From assembly GCA_001795455.1 (NCBI GenBank), contig MGPB01000037.1:37310-101309 (forward strand): a stretch of DNA of 64,000 nucleotides, read 5' to 3'. This document shows positions 27,314 to 37,884 of this stretch, in pieces. The DNA is from Curvibacter sp. GWA2_63_95 (lineage in GTDB: Bacteria > Pseudomonadota > Gammaproteobacteria > Burkholderiales > Burkholderiaceae_C). Positions within the stretch are counted from its first letter, which is position 1. Every line of letters begins with the position of its first letter. Below the pieces are notes generated by a model. It worked only from the letters and a program-made list of their open reading frames with translations. It did no database searches and was not told the DNA's origin. A program made the translations under genes and the position numbers.

Positions 27314-28227
27314 AACACACCCTCGCCGCTCTGGGGTGGGCGCTGTGCTTCGCCACCCTGCCCCACGCTGCACTGGCGCAAGACCCCGGCAAGATGCTGG
27401 GCGGCCTGCTGCAAAACATCCTCAAGCCCAATGCAGCCGGCAACAACAGCGCCCCTGCGGCTGCGGCCAACAACACGGACCTGGTCGGCCTGCTCTCGCA
27501 ATCGATGGAACAGATCGACGAGCCCAAGGAAATCGAGATGGGCCGCCAGCTCGCCGCGGTGCTGCTGGGCGCCAAGCCCCTGCACAGGGATGTGGCCCTG
27601 CAGCGCTATGTGAACCGCCTGGGCCGCTGGATCAGCCTGCAGTCCGACCGGCCCAACCTGCCCTGGACTTTTGCCGTGTTGGACGACACGGGCTACAACG
27701 CCTTTGCCGCGCCAGGCGGTTATGTGTTTGTGACCAAGGGTTTGGTGGATTCGGTGGCCGATGAGTCCGAGCTGGCTGGCATCGTGGCGCACGAGATCCA
27801 CCACGTGGTGGCCAAACACCATTTGGCCGCCATGCGCAAGTCGGCGCAAACCGGCCTGCTGACCCGTGCCATTGCGTCGCAACTGGGCAACAACGCGCAA
27901 GGCGCGCTGTCGGCCCAACTGCTGGCGCTGGGGCGCGAGGTGTATTCCAAGGGCCTGGACCAGAGCGACGAGTTTGATGCTGACCGCAGCGGCGTGGCCT
28001 TGGCCGCACGTGCGGGTTTTGATCCCTATGGCCTGGTGGCGGTGTTGCAGCAATTGCGCACTGCGAAACCGGACAACCCGGTGTTCACCCTGGCGCTGAG
28101 CACCCACCCTGCCACCCAAGTGCGGCTGGACCAGTTGGAGGCTGCCATGGGCCAGCGCCTGGATGCACTGTCGGGCAAGCCTTCGCCCAGCGTTGCACAG
28201 CGCATGGCCCCTGCGGGCAACCGCTGA
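27310..28227 (+). CDS. M48-family metallopeptidase
   Basis: ELAGIVAHEIHHVVAKHH (HExxH); NAFAAPGGYVFVTKGLVD; EFDADRSGVALAARAGFDPYGLV. Confidence 0.92.
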   Translation: MKHTLAALGWALCFATLPHAALAQDPGKMLGGLLQNILKPNAAGNNSAPAAAANNTDLVGLLSQSMEQIDEPKEIEMGRQLAAVLLGAKPLHRDVALQRYVNRLGRWISLQSDRPNLPWTFAVLDDTGYNAFAAPGGYVFVTKGLVDSVADESELAGIVAHEIHHVVAKHHLAAMRKSAQTGLLTRAIASQLGNNAQGALSAQLLALGREVYSKGLDQSDEFDADRSGVALAARAGFDPYGLVAVLQQLRTAKPDNPVFTLALSTHPATQVRLDQLEAAMGQRLDALSGKPSPSVAQRMAPAGNR

Positions 28228-28244
28228 GTGCGGTTGTTGCAGCC

Positions 28245-29333
28245 ATGATCACGCGGCGTGCCGCCTTGGCTGCGCCCCTGTTGGGCAGCCTGCTGCCCCG
28301 TGCATGGGCACTGCCTGCCAAGCGCCTCACTTTTCCACGCGATGCGGGGAGCCACAACAACTTTGCCACCGAGTGGTGGTACCTCACGGGTTATGCCAAC
28401 GTGGCGGGCCAAGCTGCGGCGATGGGGTTTCAGGTCACGTTTTTCCGCAGCCGCGTGGCGGCCACGCAGGACATGCCATCGCGCCTGGCCGCCAGGCAAT
28501 TGCTGTTTGCCCACGCCGCCGTGACCGATGTGGCGGGCAAGAAACTGTGGCACGACCAGCGCATTGCCCGCTGGTCTGGCGAGGCCGCAGGTAGCAACCC
28601 GGCGGATACGGCATCGGCCAGCGCACAGGACACGGGCGTGCAGCTGCGCGATTGGTCTTTGCAGCGACAGGGCACTGACCTGCAGGCACAGATTCCTGCA
28701 GGCGACTTCACACTGGCTCTGAACATCAACACCACCCAGCCCGTGCTGCTGCAAGGGAAAGACGGCCTTTCGCGCAAAGGGCCGGAAGAAAAACAGGCCA
28801 GCTACTACTACAGCGAGCCGCAGCTGCAGGTGCGCGGCAGCATCACGCTGCAGGGGAAAACACGTGTGTTGGAAGCCGGCAGCACCGCCTGGCTGGACCA
28901 TGAATGGAGCCAGGAAGTGCTGCACCCGCAGGCGGTGGGCTGGGACTGGATCGGCATCAACCTGTTCGACGGCAGCGCGCTCACCGCGTTTCAGCTGCGC
29001 GACCGGCAAGGCGGCGTGTTGTGGGACGGTGGTTCGTTCCGCAGCGCGGCAGGAGCACGCTATGCGTTTACACGCGGCGAGGTGCTGTTCAAACCCGTGC
29101 GCAGCTGGCGCAGCCCTCTGAGCAAGGCCAGCTACCCTGTGGAGTGGGTGGTGCGCACCCCCGCCGACTACTACACGGTGAAGGCCGTCATCGACAACCA
29201 GGAACTCGACAGCCGCGGCTCCACGGGCGCCATCTACTGGGAAGGCCTGAGCGAGGTGTGGGACAGCAACGGCAAGCTGGTAGGGCGCGGTCACCTGGAG
29301 ATGACGGGGTACGCGGCGGCGCTAAAACTCTAG
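28245..29333 (+). CDS. lipocalin-like / CrtC-AttH family protein
   Basis: FPRDAGSHNNFATEWWYLTGYANV; GSTAWLDHEWSQEVLHPQAVGWDWIGINLFDGSALTAFQLRD. Confidence 0.82.
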   Translation: MITRRAALAAPLLGSLLPRAWALPAKRLTFPRDAGSHNNFATEWWYLTGYANVAGQAAAMGFQVTFFRSRVAATQDMPSRLAARQLLFAHAAVTDVAGKKLWHDQRIARWSGEAAGSNPADTASASAQDTGVQLRDWSLQRQGTDLQAQIPAGDFTLALNINTTQPVLLQGKDGLSRKGPEEKQASYYYSEPQLQVRGSITLQGKTRVLEAGSTAWLDHEWSQEVLHPQAVGWDWIGINLFDGSALTAFQLRDRQGGVLWDGGSFRSAAGARYAFTRGEVLFKPVRSWRSPLSKASYPVEWVVRTPADYYTVKAVIDNQELDSRGSTGAIYWEGLSEVWDSNGKLVGRGHLEMTGYAAALKL

Positions 29334-29370
29334 CCGGGCTGCAACATACCGCAACAAAGTGAAAAACAAC

Positions 29371-29425
29371 CGCTACAAATTTAGTAGCTGCCCGCGCAAT
29401 AATCACGGGCGCCAGAGGCATATTT
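29371..29425 (+). repeat. dispersed repeat, intergenic copy
   Basis: GCTACAAATTTAGTAGCTGCCCGCGCAATAATCACGGGCGCCAGAGGC. Confidence 0.7.
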
Positions 29426-29481
29426 CCTTATATTTCTCGGCCCACCTTGCCTCCACCGCCCTCGCCCCCACCTAGGCTGCC

Positions 29482-31260
29482 ATGACCTCCTCCGACCGCC
29501 CCAAAGCCAGCAATCCCAAATCCCTCTCCGGCCTGCTGCCGTTTCTGCGGCCCTACCGGGGTCGTATCGGCATGGCGCTGGTGTTTCTGGTGCTGGCGGC
29601 GGGCGCCACGCTGGCCTTCCCGCTGGCGCTGCGCAGCTTGATTGATGGTGGGCTGGTGCAGGCCGACAAGGGCGCGCAGGTGATGGCGCTGCGCGAGCAT
29701 TTTGCGGCGCTGTTCGCCGTGGCCGTGGCGCTGGGCCTGTTTTCGGCAGCGCGTTTTTACATGGTGAGCTGGCTGGGCGAGCGCGTCACCGCTGACCTGC
29801 GCAATGCGGTCTACAGCCATGTACTCAAGCAGAGCCCCGAGTTTTTTGAGACTACGCAAACCGGCGAGGTGCTCTCGCGCCTATCGGCCGACACCACGCT
29901 GGTGCAAACCGTGGTGGGCTCGTCGCTCTCCATGGGGCTGCGCAATGCGGTGATGGGCATTGGCGCGCTGGGCGTGTTGGTCTGGACCAACCCGGTGGTG
30001 ATGCTGCAGGTGCTGGTGGTGCTGGTTTTGGTGGTAGTGCCCAGCCTGTGGTTTGGCCGACGCGTGCGCAAGCTCTCCCGTGCGTCGCAAGACCGCATTG
30101 CCGACTCCAGCGCCATCGCAGCCGAAGTACTGAACGCGATTCCCGTGGTGCAAAGCTACACCGCCGAAGGACGTGAGACCGCGCGTTTTGTCACCTCCAC
30201 CGACAACGCTTTCGAGACTGCCACCAAGCGCAGCCTGATGCGGTCCATGCTGGTGGCCTTCATCATCATCGCCACCAGCGCGGCACTGCTGTGGGGGCTG
30301 TACCAGGGCACACAGGCCGTGGCCGAGGGCCGCATCACGGCCGGCCACCTGGGCCAGACCGTGGTCTACGTGATCATCCTGGCCAGCGCGTTTGCCGTGC
30401 TGGGTGAGGTCTATGGCGACCTGCTGCGCGCGGCGGGCGCCACCGAACGCCTGATGGAGCTGCTGGGCACCCAGTCGCCTATCACTTCACCATCAAAACC
30501 GGCTCTGGCGCCCATGCCCACTGCGGGAAGCGGTATCAAATTTGAAGCAATTGATTTCCACTACCCCTCGCGCCCCTTGCAGCCCGCGCTGCAAAACTTC
30601 AGCCTGAACGTGTTGCCCGGCCAGACCGTGGCCATTGTCGGGCCCAGCGGGGCGGGCAAGAGCACGGTGTTCCAGCTGCTGCTGCGCTACTACGACCCGC
30701 AAAGCGGCGGCATTGTGCTGGATGGTGTAGGCACGCGTGACATGGCGCTGGACGCGCTGCGCCAGCGCGTAGGCATCGTCCCGCAGGACGCCGTGATCTT
30801 CTCCAGCAGCGCGCTGGAAAACATCCGCTACGGCAAGCCCGATGCCACCGACGCCGAAGTGAAGGCCGCCGCACAAGCGGCATTTGCCCACGAGTTCATC
30901 ACCGCCCTGCCCCAGGGCTACGACACCTTCTTGGGCGAACGTGGAGTGCGCCTATCGGGCGGGCAGCGCCAGCGCATTGCGATTGCGCGCGCCATGCTGA
31001 AGAACCCGCCCCTGCTGCTGCTGGACGAAGCCACCAGCGCACTGGACGCCGAGAGCGAACGCATGGTGCAGGCGGCGTTGGAGTCGGCCATGCGCGACCG
31101 CACCACGCTGGTCATTGCGCACCGCCTGGCCACGGTGCAAAAGGCCGACCTGATTGTGGTGCTGGACCACGGGAAGCTGGTGGAACAGGGCACGCACGCC
31201 GAGCTGGTGGCACGCGGCGGTGTCTACGCCGGGCTGGCGGCACTGCAATTCAACGCCTGA
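29482..31260 (+). CDS. MsbA-type ABC exporter (fused permease/ATPase)
   Basis: six-TM half plus [54 protein letters not shown]. Confidence 0.92.
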   Translation: MTSSDRPKASNPKSLSGLLPFLRPYRGRIGMALVFLVLAAGATLAFPLALRSLIDGGLVQADKGAQVMALREHFAALFAVAVALGLFSAARFYMVSWLGERVTADLRNAVYSHVLKQSPEFFETTQTGEVLSRLSADTTLVQTVVGSSLSMGLRNAVMGIGALGVLVWTNPVVMLQVLVVLVLVVVPSLWFGRRVRKLSRASQDRIADSSAIAAEVLNAIPVVQSYTAEGRETARFVTSTDNAFETATKRSLMRSMLVAFIIIATSAALLWGLYQGTQAVAEGRITAGHLGQTVVYVIILASAFAVLGEVYGDLLRAAGATERLMELLGTQSPITSPSKPALAPMPTAGSGIKFEAIDFHYPSRPLQPALQNFSLNVLPGQTVAIVGPSGAGKSTVFQLLLRYYDPQSGGIVLDGVGTRDMALDALRQRVGIVPQDAVIFSSSALENIRYGKPDATDAEVKAAAQAAFAHEFITALPQGYDTFLGERGVRLSGGQRQRIAIARAMLKNPPLLLLDEATSALDAESERMVQAALESAMRDRTTLVIAHRLATVQKADLIVVLDHGKLVEQGTHAELVARGGVYAGLAALQFNA

Positions 31261-31345
31261 GCTAGCAGAAACGCGGCCGTGTAAAGCATTGAAATGCGGG
31301 GGTGAAGTGCCTAAAATCAAGGCATTCAACCCTTGGGAGATTCGT

Positions 31346-31543
31346 ATGGACGTCAGCAAAGCCAAGCCACAACAGGTGCAGCAGGCCCAAGCGGCCAAAC
31401 GCACCCAGGAGGTGCGGGAGACACAGCAGCGCGAAGCGCAAGCCAAAGCGACCGCCCCCCAAAAAACCGAAGAGCCCAAACCCAAACCGGTGGTCAACAG
31501 CCAGGGCCAAACCACCGGCCGGTTGCTCAACGTCACCGCCTGA
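31346..31543 (+). CDS. small hypothetical protein (65 aa) with NSQGQTTGRLLNVTA tail
   Basis: SD-like ggga upstream; tail shared with the next ORF. Confidence 0.65.
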   Translation: MDVSKAKPQQVQQAQAAKRTQEVRETQQREAQAKATAPQKTEEPKPKPVVNSQGQTTGRLLNVTA

Positions 31544-31564
31544 GCTGCCACGGGACCTGCGACC

Positions 31565-31969
31565 ATGGTCGCCATCACTGCCACCAATTCGGCATCGCCT
31601 TCTTTGCAGGCGACGCTGAGCAAGGCGCGCATCGAGCAAGCGCGGCGTGAAGCCGACTCGGCCGAAGCGCGGGCCAGCGACCTGCGAGCGCAGGCCGATG
31701 AAGCAGAACGTGAGGCCCAAGACCGCAACCAGACCGCCCGTAGCCTCAGTGCCCGCAGCCAAGGCGCGGACAGCACCTACACCAGCGCCCTGCGTCGCCC
31801 CAGCAGCGAAGTGCCGCCCGCCACACAAGATTTTCTGGAACGCATGTACTCCGCAGCCAACCCCAAGTTTGCTGCGAGTGGCAACCCTCTCAAGCAAGAC
31901 GGCGATGCAGCCCCCGTGCTGAACAGCCAGGGACAATCTACCGGGCGCATCCTGAACGTCAGCGCCTGA
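31565..31969 (+). CDS. hypothetical coiled-coil-like protein (134 aa) with NSQGQSTGRILNVSA tail
   Basis: charged heptad-like middle; tail shared with the previous ORF. Confidence 0.65.
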   Translation: MVAITATNSASPSLQATLSKARIEQARREADSAEARASDLRAQADEAEREAQDRNQTARSLSARSQGADSTYTSALRRPSSEVPPATQDFLERMYSAANPKFAASGNPLKQDGDAAPVLNSQGQSTGRILNVSA

Positions 31970-32019
31970 CGTCGTTATTAATTTTTTGCATAGTTTGCAA
32001 ATGAAGTGGCCTTGGACAG

Positions 32020-32056
32020 GTCGTCATGGCGCGCCTACATTGCGGGCCATGACGAC
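32020..32056. promoter_or_regulatory. perfect 11-bp inverted repeat upstream of glutamate dehydrogenase
   Basis: GTCGTCATGGC-N15-GCCATGACGAC, 17 bp before ATG 32074. Confidence 0.6.
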
Positions 32057-32073
32057 AACCACAAGGAGCATTC

Positions 32074-33399
32074 ATGTCGCAACACCACGCTAAACCGGCG
32101 TCTTCCGCACACCCAGCAGCCACGACCCATGCGCTGCCCTCCTACCTGCAGGCCGACCACCTCGGCCCCTGGGGCATTTACCTGCAACAGGTGGACCGTG
32201 TCACGCCCTACCTGGGCCACCTGGCGCGCTGGGCCGAGACCCTGAAGCGTCCCAAGCGCGCGCTGATCGTGGACGTACCGATCCAACTGGACAACGGCAC
32301 CGTGGCCCACTTTGAGGGCTACCGCGTGCAGCACAACACCTCGCGCGGCCCCGGCAAGGGCGGCGTGCGTTTTCACCAGGATGTGACCCTGTCCGAAGTG
32401 ATGGCCCTGTCAGCCTGGATGTCGATCAAGAATGCCGCGGTGAATGTGCCTTACGGCGGCGCCAAGGGCGGTATCCGAGTCGACCCCAAGACCCTGTCGC
32501 GTGGCGAACTGGAGCGCCTGACGCGCCGCTACACCAGCGAGATCGGCATCATCATCGGCCCCACCAAGGACATTCCGGCACCCGACGTCAACACCAACGA
32601 ACAGATCATGGCCTGGATGATGGACACCTACTCCATGAACGAAGGTGCCACCGCCACCGGTGTGGTCACCGGCAAGCCGATTGACCTGGGCGGCTCCTTG
32701 GGCCGCCGCGAGGCCACTGGGCGTGGCGTCTACACCGTGGGAGTGGAGGCAGCGCAGCACATTGGTCTGGATGTGACCCAGGCACGTGTGGCGGTACAGG
32801 GTTTTGGCAATGTAGGCGGTATCGCCGGCAAGCTGTTTGCCCAAGCCGGTGCCCGCGTGGTGGCGGTTCAGGACCATGGCGGCACGATTTACAAGGAATC
32901 CGGCCTGGACGTTCCGGCCTTGCTGGCCCACGTGGCAGCGCATGGTTCGGTAGCCGGATTCACGCCCGCAGAGTCGATTGCCAATGATGCCTTCTGGGAT
33001 GTGGATTGCGACATCCTGATTCCGGCAGCGCTGGAGCAGCAGATCACCAAGGCGAATGCGGGGCGCATCAAGGCCAGACTGGTGATCGAGGGCGCCAACG
33101 GCCCAACCACGCCCGAGGCCGATGACATTCTGCAAGAGCGCAATGTGCTGGTGTTGCCCGATGTGATTGCCAACGCGGGCGGTGTGACCGTGAGCTACTT
33201 CGAGTGGGTGCAGGATTTCTCCAGCTTCTTCTGGAGCGAGGACGAGATCAATGCCCGCCTGGTGCGCATCATGAAGGAAGCCTTCGCCGGCGTCTGGAAT
33301 GTGGCGCAGGACCACAAGGTGAGCCTGCGCACCGCGACGTTCATCGTGGCCTGCAAACGCATCCTGCATGCGCGCGAGCTGCGCGGTTTGTACCCCTGA
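32074..33399 (+). CDS. gdhA: Glu/Leu/Phe/Val dehydrogenase (glutamate dehydrogenase)
   Basis: [66 protein letters not shown]. Confidence 0.95.
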   Translation: MSQHHAKPASSAHPAATTHALPSYLQADHLGPWGIYLQQVDRVTPYLGHLARWAETLKRPKRALIVDVPIQLDNGTVAHFEGYRVQHNTSRGPGKGGVRFHQDVTLSEVMALSAWMSIKNAAVNVPYGGAKGGIRVDPKTLSRGELERLTRRYTSEIGIIIGPTKDIPAPDVNTNEQIMAWMMDTYSMNEGATATGVVTGKPIDLGGSLGRREATGRGVYTVGVEAAQHIGLDVTQARVAVQGFGNVGGIAGKLFAQAGARVVAVQDHGGTIYKESGLDVPALLAHVAAHGSVAGFTPAESIANDAFWDVDCDILIPAALEQQITKANAGRIKARLVIEGANGPTTPEADDILQERNVLVLPDVIANAGGVTVSYFEWVQDFSSFFWSEDEINARLVRIMKEAFAGVWNVAQDHKVSLRTATFIVACKRILHARELRGLYP

Positions 33400-33438
33400 C
33401 CAGCCAGCCACACAGCGGTGGGGCTTGGGGCGCCACCG

Positions 33439-33915
33439 CTACTGCAGAGGCCCTTTCAGGGCTTCGGGCAGGAGGAGTGGCATGACTTCAATGCCCTCCT
33501 CCACCAGCTCCCGGGCCTGCTCCGATGTGGTGTGCCCGCGGATGTTGCGTACCTCGGCTTCACCGTAGTGCATCTTGCGGGCTTCTTCGGCAAATTCGCT
33601 CCCCACATCGGTGGTGTTGGCCACCACATGGCGGGCCACGGCCATCCAAGCAGCAGCCAAGGCGGCTTCCACCTCGCCCATGCGTACCGGTGCAGACGGA
33701 CTGGCGGGCAATGCTGCCTCCTGCCCGGCTGCTTGCGGTTCACGCGCACCGGATAGGTTCAGGCGCGGCGCGCTGAGCTTCTTGACCACAGCAGGGTCCG
33801 CGCAAACCGGACATTGCACCAGCCCGCGACGACACTGCGAAACAAAGTCATCCTCCGACGCAAACCAACCTTCAAACAGGTGCTGATGGCTGCACGCGAG
33901 GTTCAGGACTTTCAT
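33439..33915 (-). CDS. DUF1178 family protein
   Basis: MKVLNLACSHQHLFEGWFASEDDFVSQCRRGLVQCPVCADPAVVKKLSAPRLN. Confidence 0.85.
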   Translation of the reverse strand: MKVLNLACSHQHLFEGWFASEDDFVSQCRRGLVQCPVCADPAVVKKLSAPRLNLSGAREPQAAGQEAALPASPSAPVRMGEVEAALAAAWMAVARHVVANTTDVGSEFAEEARKMHYGEAEVRNIRGHTTSEQARELVEEGIEVMPLLLPEALKGPLQ

Positions 33916-33928
33916 GGCGGCAAAGCGT

Positions 33929-34531
33929 TCAGGCCGGCAGCGGTGCAGCCCACTCCAGCGGCCAGGTTCCTTGCAGGACGTTTTGCACCCAGAGGGCACC
34001 GGCCAAAGTTTTGGCGTCAGTCACCAAGCCTTGCTGACACCATTGCAAAAACTCGGCAGGGGTGGCCGTGAACACATCGAGAAATTCACCCTCGTCGAGC
34101 TTGCGCTCCCCCAGCTGCAAATCGCGGGCGAACCAGATGTCGATGAATTCGGTGGAGTAGGAAATGACAGGGTGCATGACCCCAGCTCGGGCCCAGGCGC
34201 CGGCAGAGTAGCCAGTCTCCTCCAGAAGCTCACGCTCAGCGCAGCGTTGCACGCTTTCACCCGCATCCAATTTGCCGGCCGGGAATTCGATCATCACGCG
34301 CCCAACGGGATAACGGTACTGGCGCTCCAGCACCAACTTGAGCTCACCGCTACCATCGTCCAACAACGGAATCACCATGACCGCGCCGGGGTGCACCACG
34401 TACTCGCGCGTCGCCTGCTGCCCATTGGGTAACAGCACCTGGTCGCGAAAGGCGTGGAGAAAATGTCCTTTGAGGATTTCCTCGCCAGACGTTTTGCGCT
34501 CAACGAGGTGTGTGTCGTCTTCCATGCCCAT
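33929..34531 (-). CDS. NUDIX hydrolase (ADP-ribose pyrophosphatase-like)
   Basis: FPAGKLDAGESVQRCAERELLEETGYSA is a Nudix box; start may be 34525. Confidence 0.88.
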   Translation of the reverse strand: MGMEDDTHLVERKTSGEEILKGHFLHAFRDQVLLPNGQQATREYVVHPGAVMVIPLLDDGSGELKLVLERQYRYPVGRVMIEFPAGKLDAGESVQRCAERELLEETGYSAGAWARAGVMHPVISYSTEFIDIWFARDLQLGERKLDEGEFLDVFTATPAEFLQWCQQGLVTDAKTLAGALWVQNVLQGTWPLEWAAPLPA

Positions 34532-34538
34532 GCTTGGC

Positions 34539-34841
34539 TTACCCTGCCCGCTTGAGCAGGTAACGGTAGACAAAGCCCGGGAAGGCAAAGGTCACGAACA
34601 AGGCGAAGGTGATGGCGTAAAACTCCCAACCCTGCGGGCTGATCTGCCCTGCGCGATGCTCAAGCCCCATCCCAACGGCACCCGTCAAAGCGTAAAGGCA
34701 GAGCAATTCCAGTACGCGCCACCCCAGCGACTTCTCCGCTGCCAAGCGGTAAAAGCCCAACAGCCGCTCCGTGAAAAAAGGGAGATTGGCACAGACCAAG
34801 GCCAACACGACGACCAGTCCGGCCGCAAAAGAATTCATCAT
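34539..34841 (-). CDS. DUF2818 family membrane protein
   Basis: VCANLPFFTERLLGFYRLAAEKSLGWRVLELLCLYALTG. Confidence 0.8.
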   Translation of the reverse strand: MMNSFAAGLVVVLALVCANLPFFTERLLGFYRLAAEKSLGWRVLELLCLYALTGAVGMGLEHRAGQISPQGWEFYAITFALFVTFAFPGFVYRYLLKRAG

Positions 34842-34884
34842 CGTTAAGGCGTCAAGGCCATGCCGGAAGCAAGCGCAGCCGCGC

Positions 34885-36372
34885 TCAGCTGCCCAGCATT
34901 TGGCGCACAGAGTTGGCGCAAACAGCCATCAAACCACTGGGGAAGATACCCAGCAGCAACACCAGCCCGCCGTTGATGCACAGCACCACACGCACGTCGG
35001 CGGAGGCGGTGACGGTGGTGGCCGTAATGGGTTCGTCAAAGTACATGACCTTGATGAGTCGCAGGTAGTAGAAGGCGCCGATGAGCGACATCAACACTGC
35101 AAACACGGCAAGCGCCAAGTAGAAACTATCGCCCGACGCAATCAGGGCCTGCAGTACCGAGAGCTTGGCGTAGAAGCCCACCATGGGGGGAATACCGGCC
35201 AAAGAGAACAGGCAGATGGCCATGATGGCGGCATACAGCGGGCTGCGCTGGTTCAAACCGGCGAAGTCTGCGATTTCTTCGCTCTCGAAGCCATCGCGTG
35301 ACAGCAGCAAGATCACACCGAAGCTGGCCAAGGTGGTGAGAACATAACTCACCACATAGAACATGGCAGAGCTGTAGGCATTGGCACCGGAGGCGGTGTT
35401 GCCGTTGACCACGCCAGACATCAAGCCAAGCAACACAAAACCCATTTGCGAGATGGTGGAAAACGCAAGCATGCGCTTGATATTGGTCTGCGCAATGGCG
35501 GCCAGGTTGCCGATCAGCAGGGAGCCAATCGACAAGACCATCAGCATCTGCTGCCAGTCACCAGCCAGGGGCAACATGCCCTCGACCAACAGGCGCATGA
35601 CGATGGCAAAGGCCGCCAATTTGGGCGCACCACCAATCATCAGGGTCACGGCCGTAGGTGCACCTTGGTAAACGTCGGGAATCCACATGTGGAAAGGCAC
35701 CACACCCAGCTTGAACGCCAAGCCAGCCACCAAAAACACCAGACCAAACACCAGAACCATGTGGCGAATCTGACCCGAGGCGATGGCCTTGAACACTTCG
35801 TTCACATCCAGAGAACCGGTCGCGCCATACAGCATAGACATGCCGTACAGCAAGAAGCCCGAAGCCATGGCTCCCAGCACAAAGTACTTCATGGCGGCTT
35901 CGGTGGCGGCCACATGGTCGCGGCGCAGGGCCACCAGTGCGTAGCTGGACAGGGTCAGCAACTCCAGGCCCATGTAAATGACCAGGAAGTTGTTGCCAGA
36001 GATCATGACAAACATGCCCAGCAACGCAAAAATGCTCAGGGTGAACAGTTCACCACCGCGCAACATGTCGCGCTGGCTGGCGTAGGCGCGACCGTACACC
36101 AGCGTCACCATCACCGCCAAGGTCGCAAAACACTTGAGCCAATTGCCCATGGAGTCGCTGACCACCATGTTGCTGAAGGCATATTGCGTCGTGCCCGTGG
36201 AGGCATAGGAGGCCTGCAACAAGGCTACGGCTCCCAAGGTGAGCAAGGTCAGCACATGGGTCACACCCCGCAAAGGGGACTTCACGCGCAAATCAATCAG
36301 TGCAATGGCACACGCCATGACCAGCAGAATGAGCTCTGGCAGTACCGTGATCAAACTGAGTTTGTCTATCAT
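34885..36372 (-). CDS. nuoN: NADH-quinone oxidoreductase subunit N
   Basis: Mrp-antiporter-like subunit ([20 protein letters not shown]), last gene of the nuo operon. Confidence 0.96.
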   Translation of the reverse strand: MIDKLSLITVLPELILLVMACAIALIDLRVKSPLRGVTHVLTLLTLGAVALLQASYASTGTTQYAFSNMVVSDSMGNWLKCFATLAVMVTLVYGRAYASQRDMLRGGELFTLSIFALLGMFVMISGNNFLVIYMGLELLTLSSYALVALRRDHVAATEAAMKYFVLGAMASGFLLYGMSMLYGATGSLDVNEVFKAIASGQIRHMVLVFGLVFLVAGLAFKLGVVPFHMWIPDVYQGAPTAVTLMIGGAPKLAAFAIVMRLLVEGMLPLAGDWQQMLMVLSIGSLLIGNLAAIAQTNIKRMLAFSTISQMGFVLLGLMSGVVNGNTASGANAYSSAMFYVVSYVLTTLASFGVILLLSRDGFESEEIADFAGLNQRSPLYAAIMAICLFSLAGIPPMVGFYAKLSVLQALIASGDSFYLALAVFAVLMSLIGAFYYLRLIKVMYFDEPITATTVTASADVRVVLCINGGLVLLLGIFPSGLMAVCANSVRQMLGS

Positions 36373-36396
36373 CGTTCGTCTCGCAATTCAGTTAGA

Positions 36397-37872
36397 TCAG
36401 TTCAACTTGGACACGGCCACGTGCTTGAGCAACTCGGCCACAGAAACGTCCATCACATCGGTGAAAGGTTTGGGGTACAGACCCATCCAGAGCACCGCCA
36501 CTGCCAAAAGCGCCAGCATGAAAAACTCACGGGCATTGATATCGGACAGGCCTTTGACATCGTCATTGGTCACCGGACCCAAGTAAACGCGTTTAAACAT
36601 CCACAAGGTGTAGGCTGCCCCGAAGATCAAAGCACTGGAGGCGGCAAAACCGATCCAGAAATTAAACTTCACAGCGCCGAGGATCACCATCCATTCACCG
36701 ACAAAACCGGCAGTACCCGGCAAGCCGCAATTGGCCATGGCAAACAACAAGGCAAAGGCTGCAAACTTGGGCATGGTGTTGACCACCCCACCATAGCTGG
36801 CGATCTCACGCGAATGGACACGGTCATACAACACGCCAATCGACAGGAACATCGCACCCGACACAAAGCCGTGCGCAATCATCTGTACCAGACCACCGGA
36901 GACACCCAAGTCATTGAAGATAAAGAAGCCCAGTGTCACAAAACCCATGTGGGCAACCGAGGAGTAGGCCACGAGTTTCTTCATGTCCTGCTGCACCATC
37001 GCCACCAAACCCACGTAGACCACAGCGATCAAGGACAGGGCCACCATGAAGCCCCCCCATTCGTGTGCGGCATCAGGGGCAATCGGCATAGAGAAGCGCA
37101 GAAAACCGTAGGCACCGAGTTTCAGCATGATGGCGGCCAGCACCGCAGAGCCACCCGTAGGCGCTTCCACGTGCACATCGGGTAACCAGGTGTGCACAGG
37201 CCACATGGGCACCTTCACGGCAAATGCAGCAAAGAAGGCGAAGAACAGCAGCGTCTGCGCCGTGCTGCCCAAAGGCAGCGCGTGCCAAGTGGCCAGGTCA
37301 AAACTGCCGCCCGACTTGGTGTACAGGTAGATCAGGGCCACCAGCATCAGCAAAGAACCGAGCAAGGTGTAGAGGAAGAACTTGAACGCCGCGTAGATCT
37401 TGTTCGGGCCGCCCCAGATACCGATGATCAGGTACATCGGGATCAAGGTAGCTTCGAAGAACACATAGAACAACAGACCATCCAGTGCGGTGAACACACC
37501 GATCATGAGCCCGCTCAAGATCAGGAAAGCGCCCATGTACTGGTTAACGCGCTGGGTGATGGCCTCCCAGCCTGCAATGACCACCACCACAGTGATGAAC
37601 GCTGTGAGCGGGACAAACCAGAACGAGATGCCATCCACACCGAGGTGGTAGTTGACATTGAAACGGCTGATCCAGCCAGCCTTTTCCACAAACTGCATGG
37701 CAGCGGTAGTGGTGTCGAACTGGTCATACAAGGGCAAGGTCAGCAGGAAGCTGATCACCGCACCGACCAAAGCGATCCAGCGAACCACCTTGGCATGCTC
37801 GTCACGACCGACCGCCAGCAGCACCACGCCGAAAGCGATAGGGACCCAAATAGCGAGGCTCAACAAACCCAT
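36397..37872 (-). CDS. nuoM: NADH-quinone oxidoreductase subunit M
   Basis: FFEATLIPMYLIIGIWGG; AVKVPMWPVHTWLPDVHVEAPTGGSAVLA. Confidence 0.97.
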   Translation of the reverse strand: MGLLSLAIWVPIAFGVVLLAVGRDEHAKVVRWIALVGAVISFLLTLPLYDQFDTTTAAMQFVEKAGWISRFNVNYHLGVDGISFWFVPLTAFITVVVVIAGWEAITQRVNQYMGAFLILSGLMIGVFTALDGLLFYVFFEATLIPMYLIIGIWGGPNKIYAAFKFFLYTLLGSLLMLVALIYLYTKSGGSFDLATWHALPLGSTAQTLLFFAFFAAFAVKVPMWPVHTWLPDVHVEAPTGGSAVLAAIMLKLGAYGFLRFSMPIAPDAAHEWGGFMVALSLIAVVYVGLVAMVQQDMKKLVAYSSVAHMGFVTLGFFIFNDLGVSGGLVQMIAHGFVSGAMFLSIGVLYDRVHSREIASYGGVVNTMPKFAAFALLFAMANCGLPGTAGFVGEWMVILGAVKFNFWIGFAASSALIFGAAYTLWMFKRVYLGPVTNDDVKGLSDINAREFFMLALLAVAVLWMGLYPKPFTDVMDVSVAELLKHVAVSKLN

Positions 37873-37884
37873 ATTATTTTTCTC

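Noticed and set aside
26563-28119. 518-aa minus-strand ORF opposite the SH3/M48 genes
   Set aside because: Antisense to genes with signal peptides and HExxH motif; shadow ORF.
30471-30548. CATCAAAACCGGCTCTGGCGCC...GGTATCAAATTTGAAGC in the MsbA-like gene as another repeat copy
   Set aside because: Similarity limited to short stretches; [15 protein letters not shown] is a normal conserved segment at the start of ABC exporter ATPase domains.
35446-37185. 579-aa plus-strand ORF antisense to nuoN/nuoM
   Set aside because: His/Gln-rich mirror of conserved membrane-protein codons; no start context or domain.
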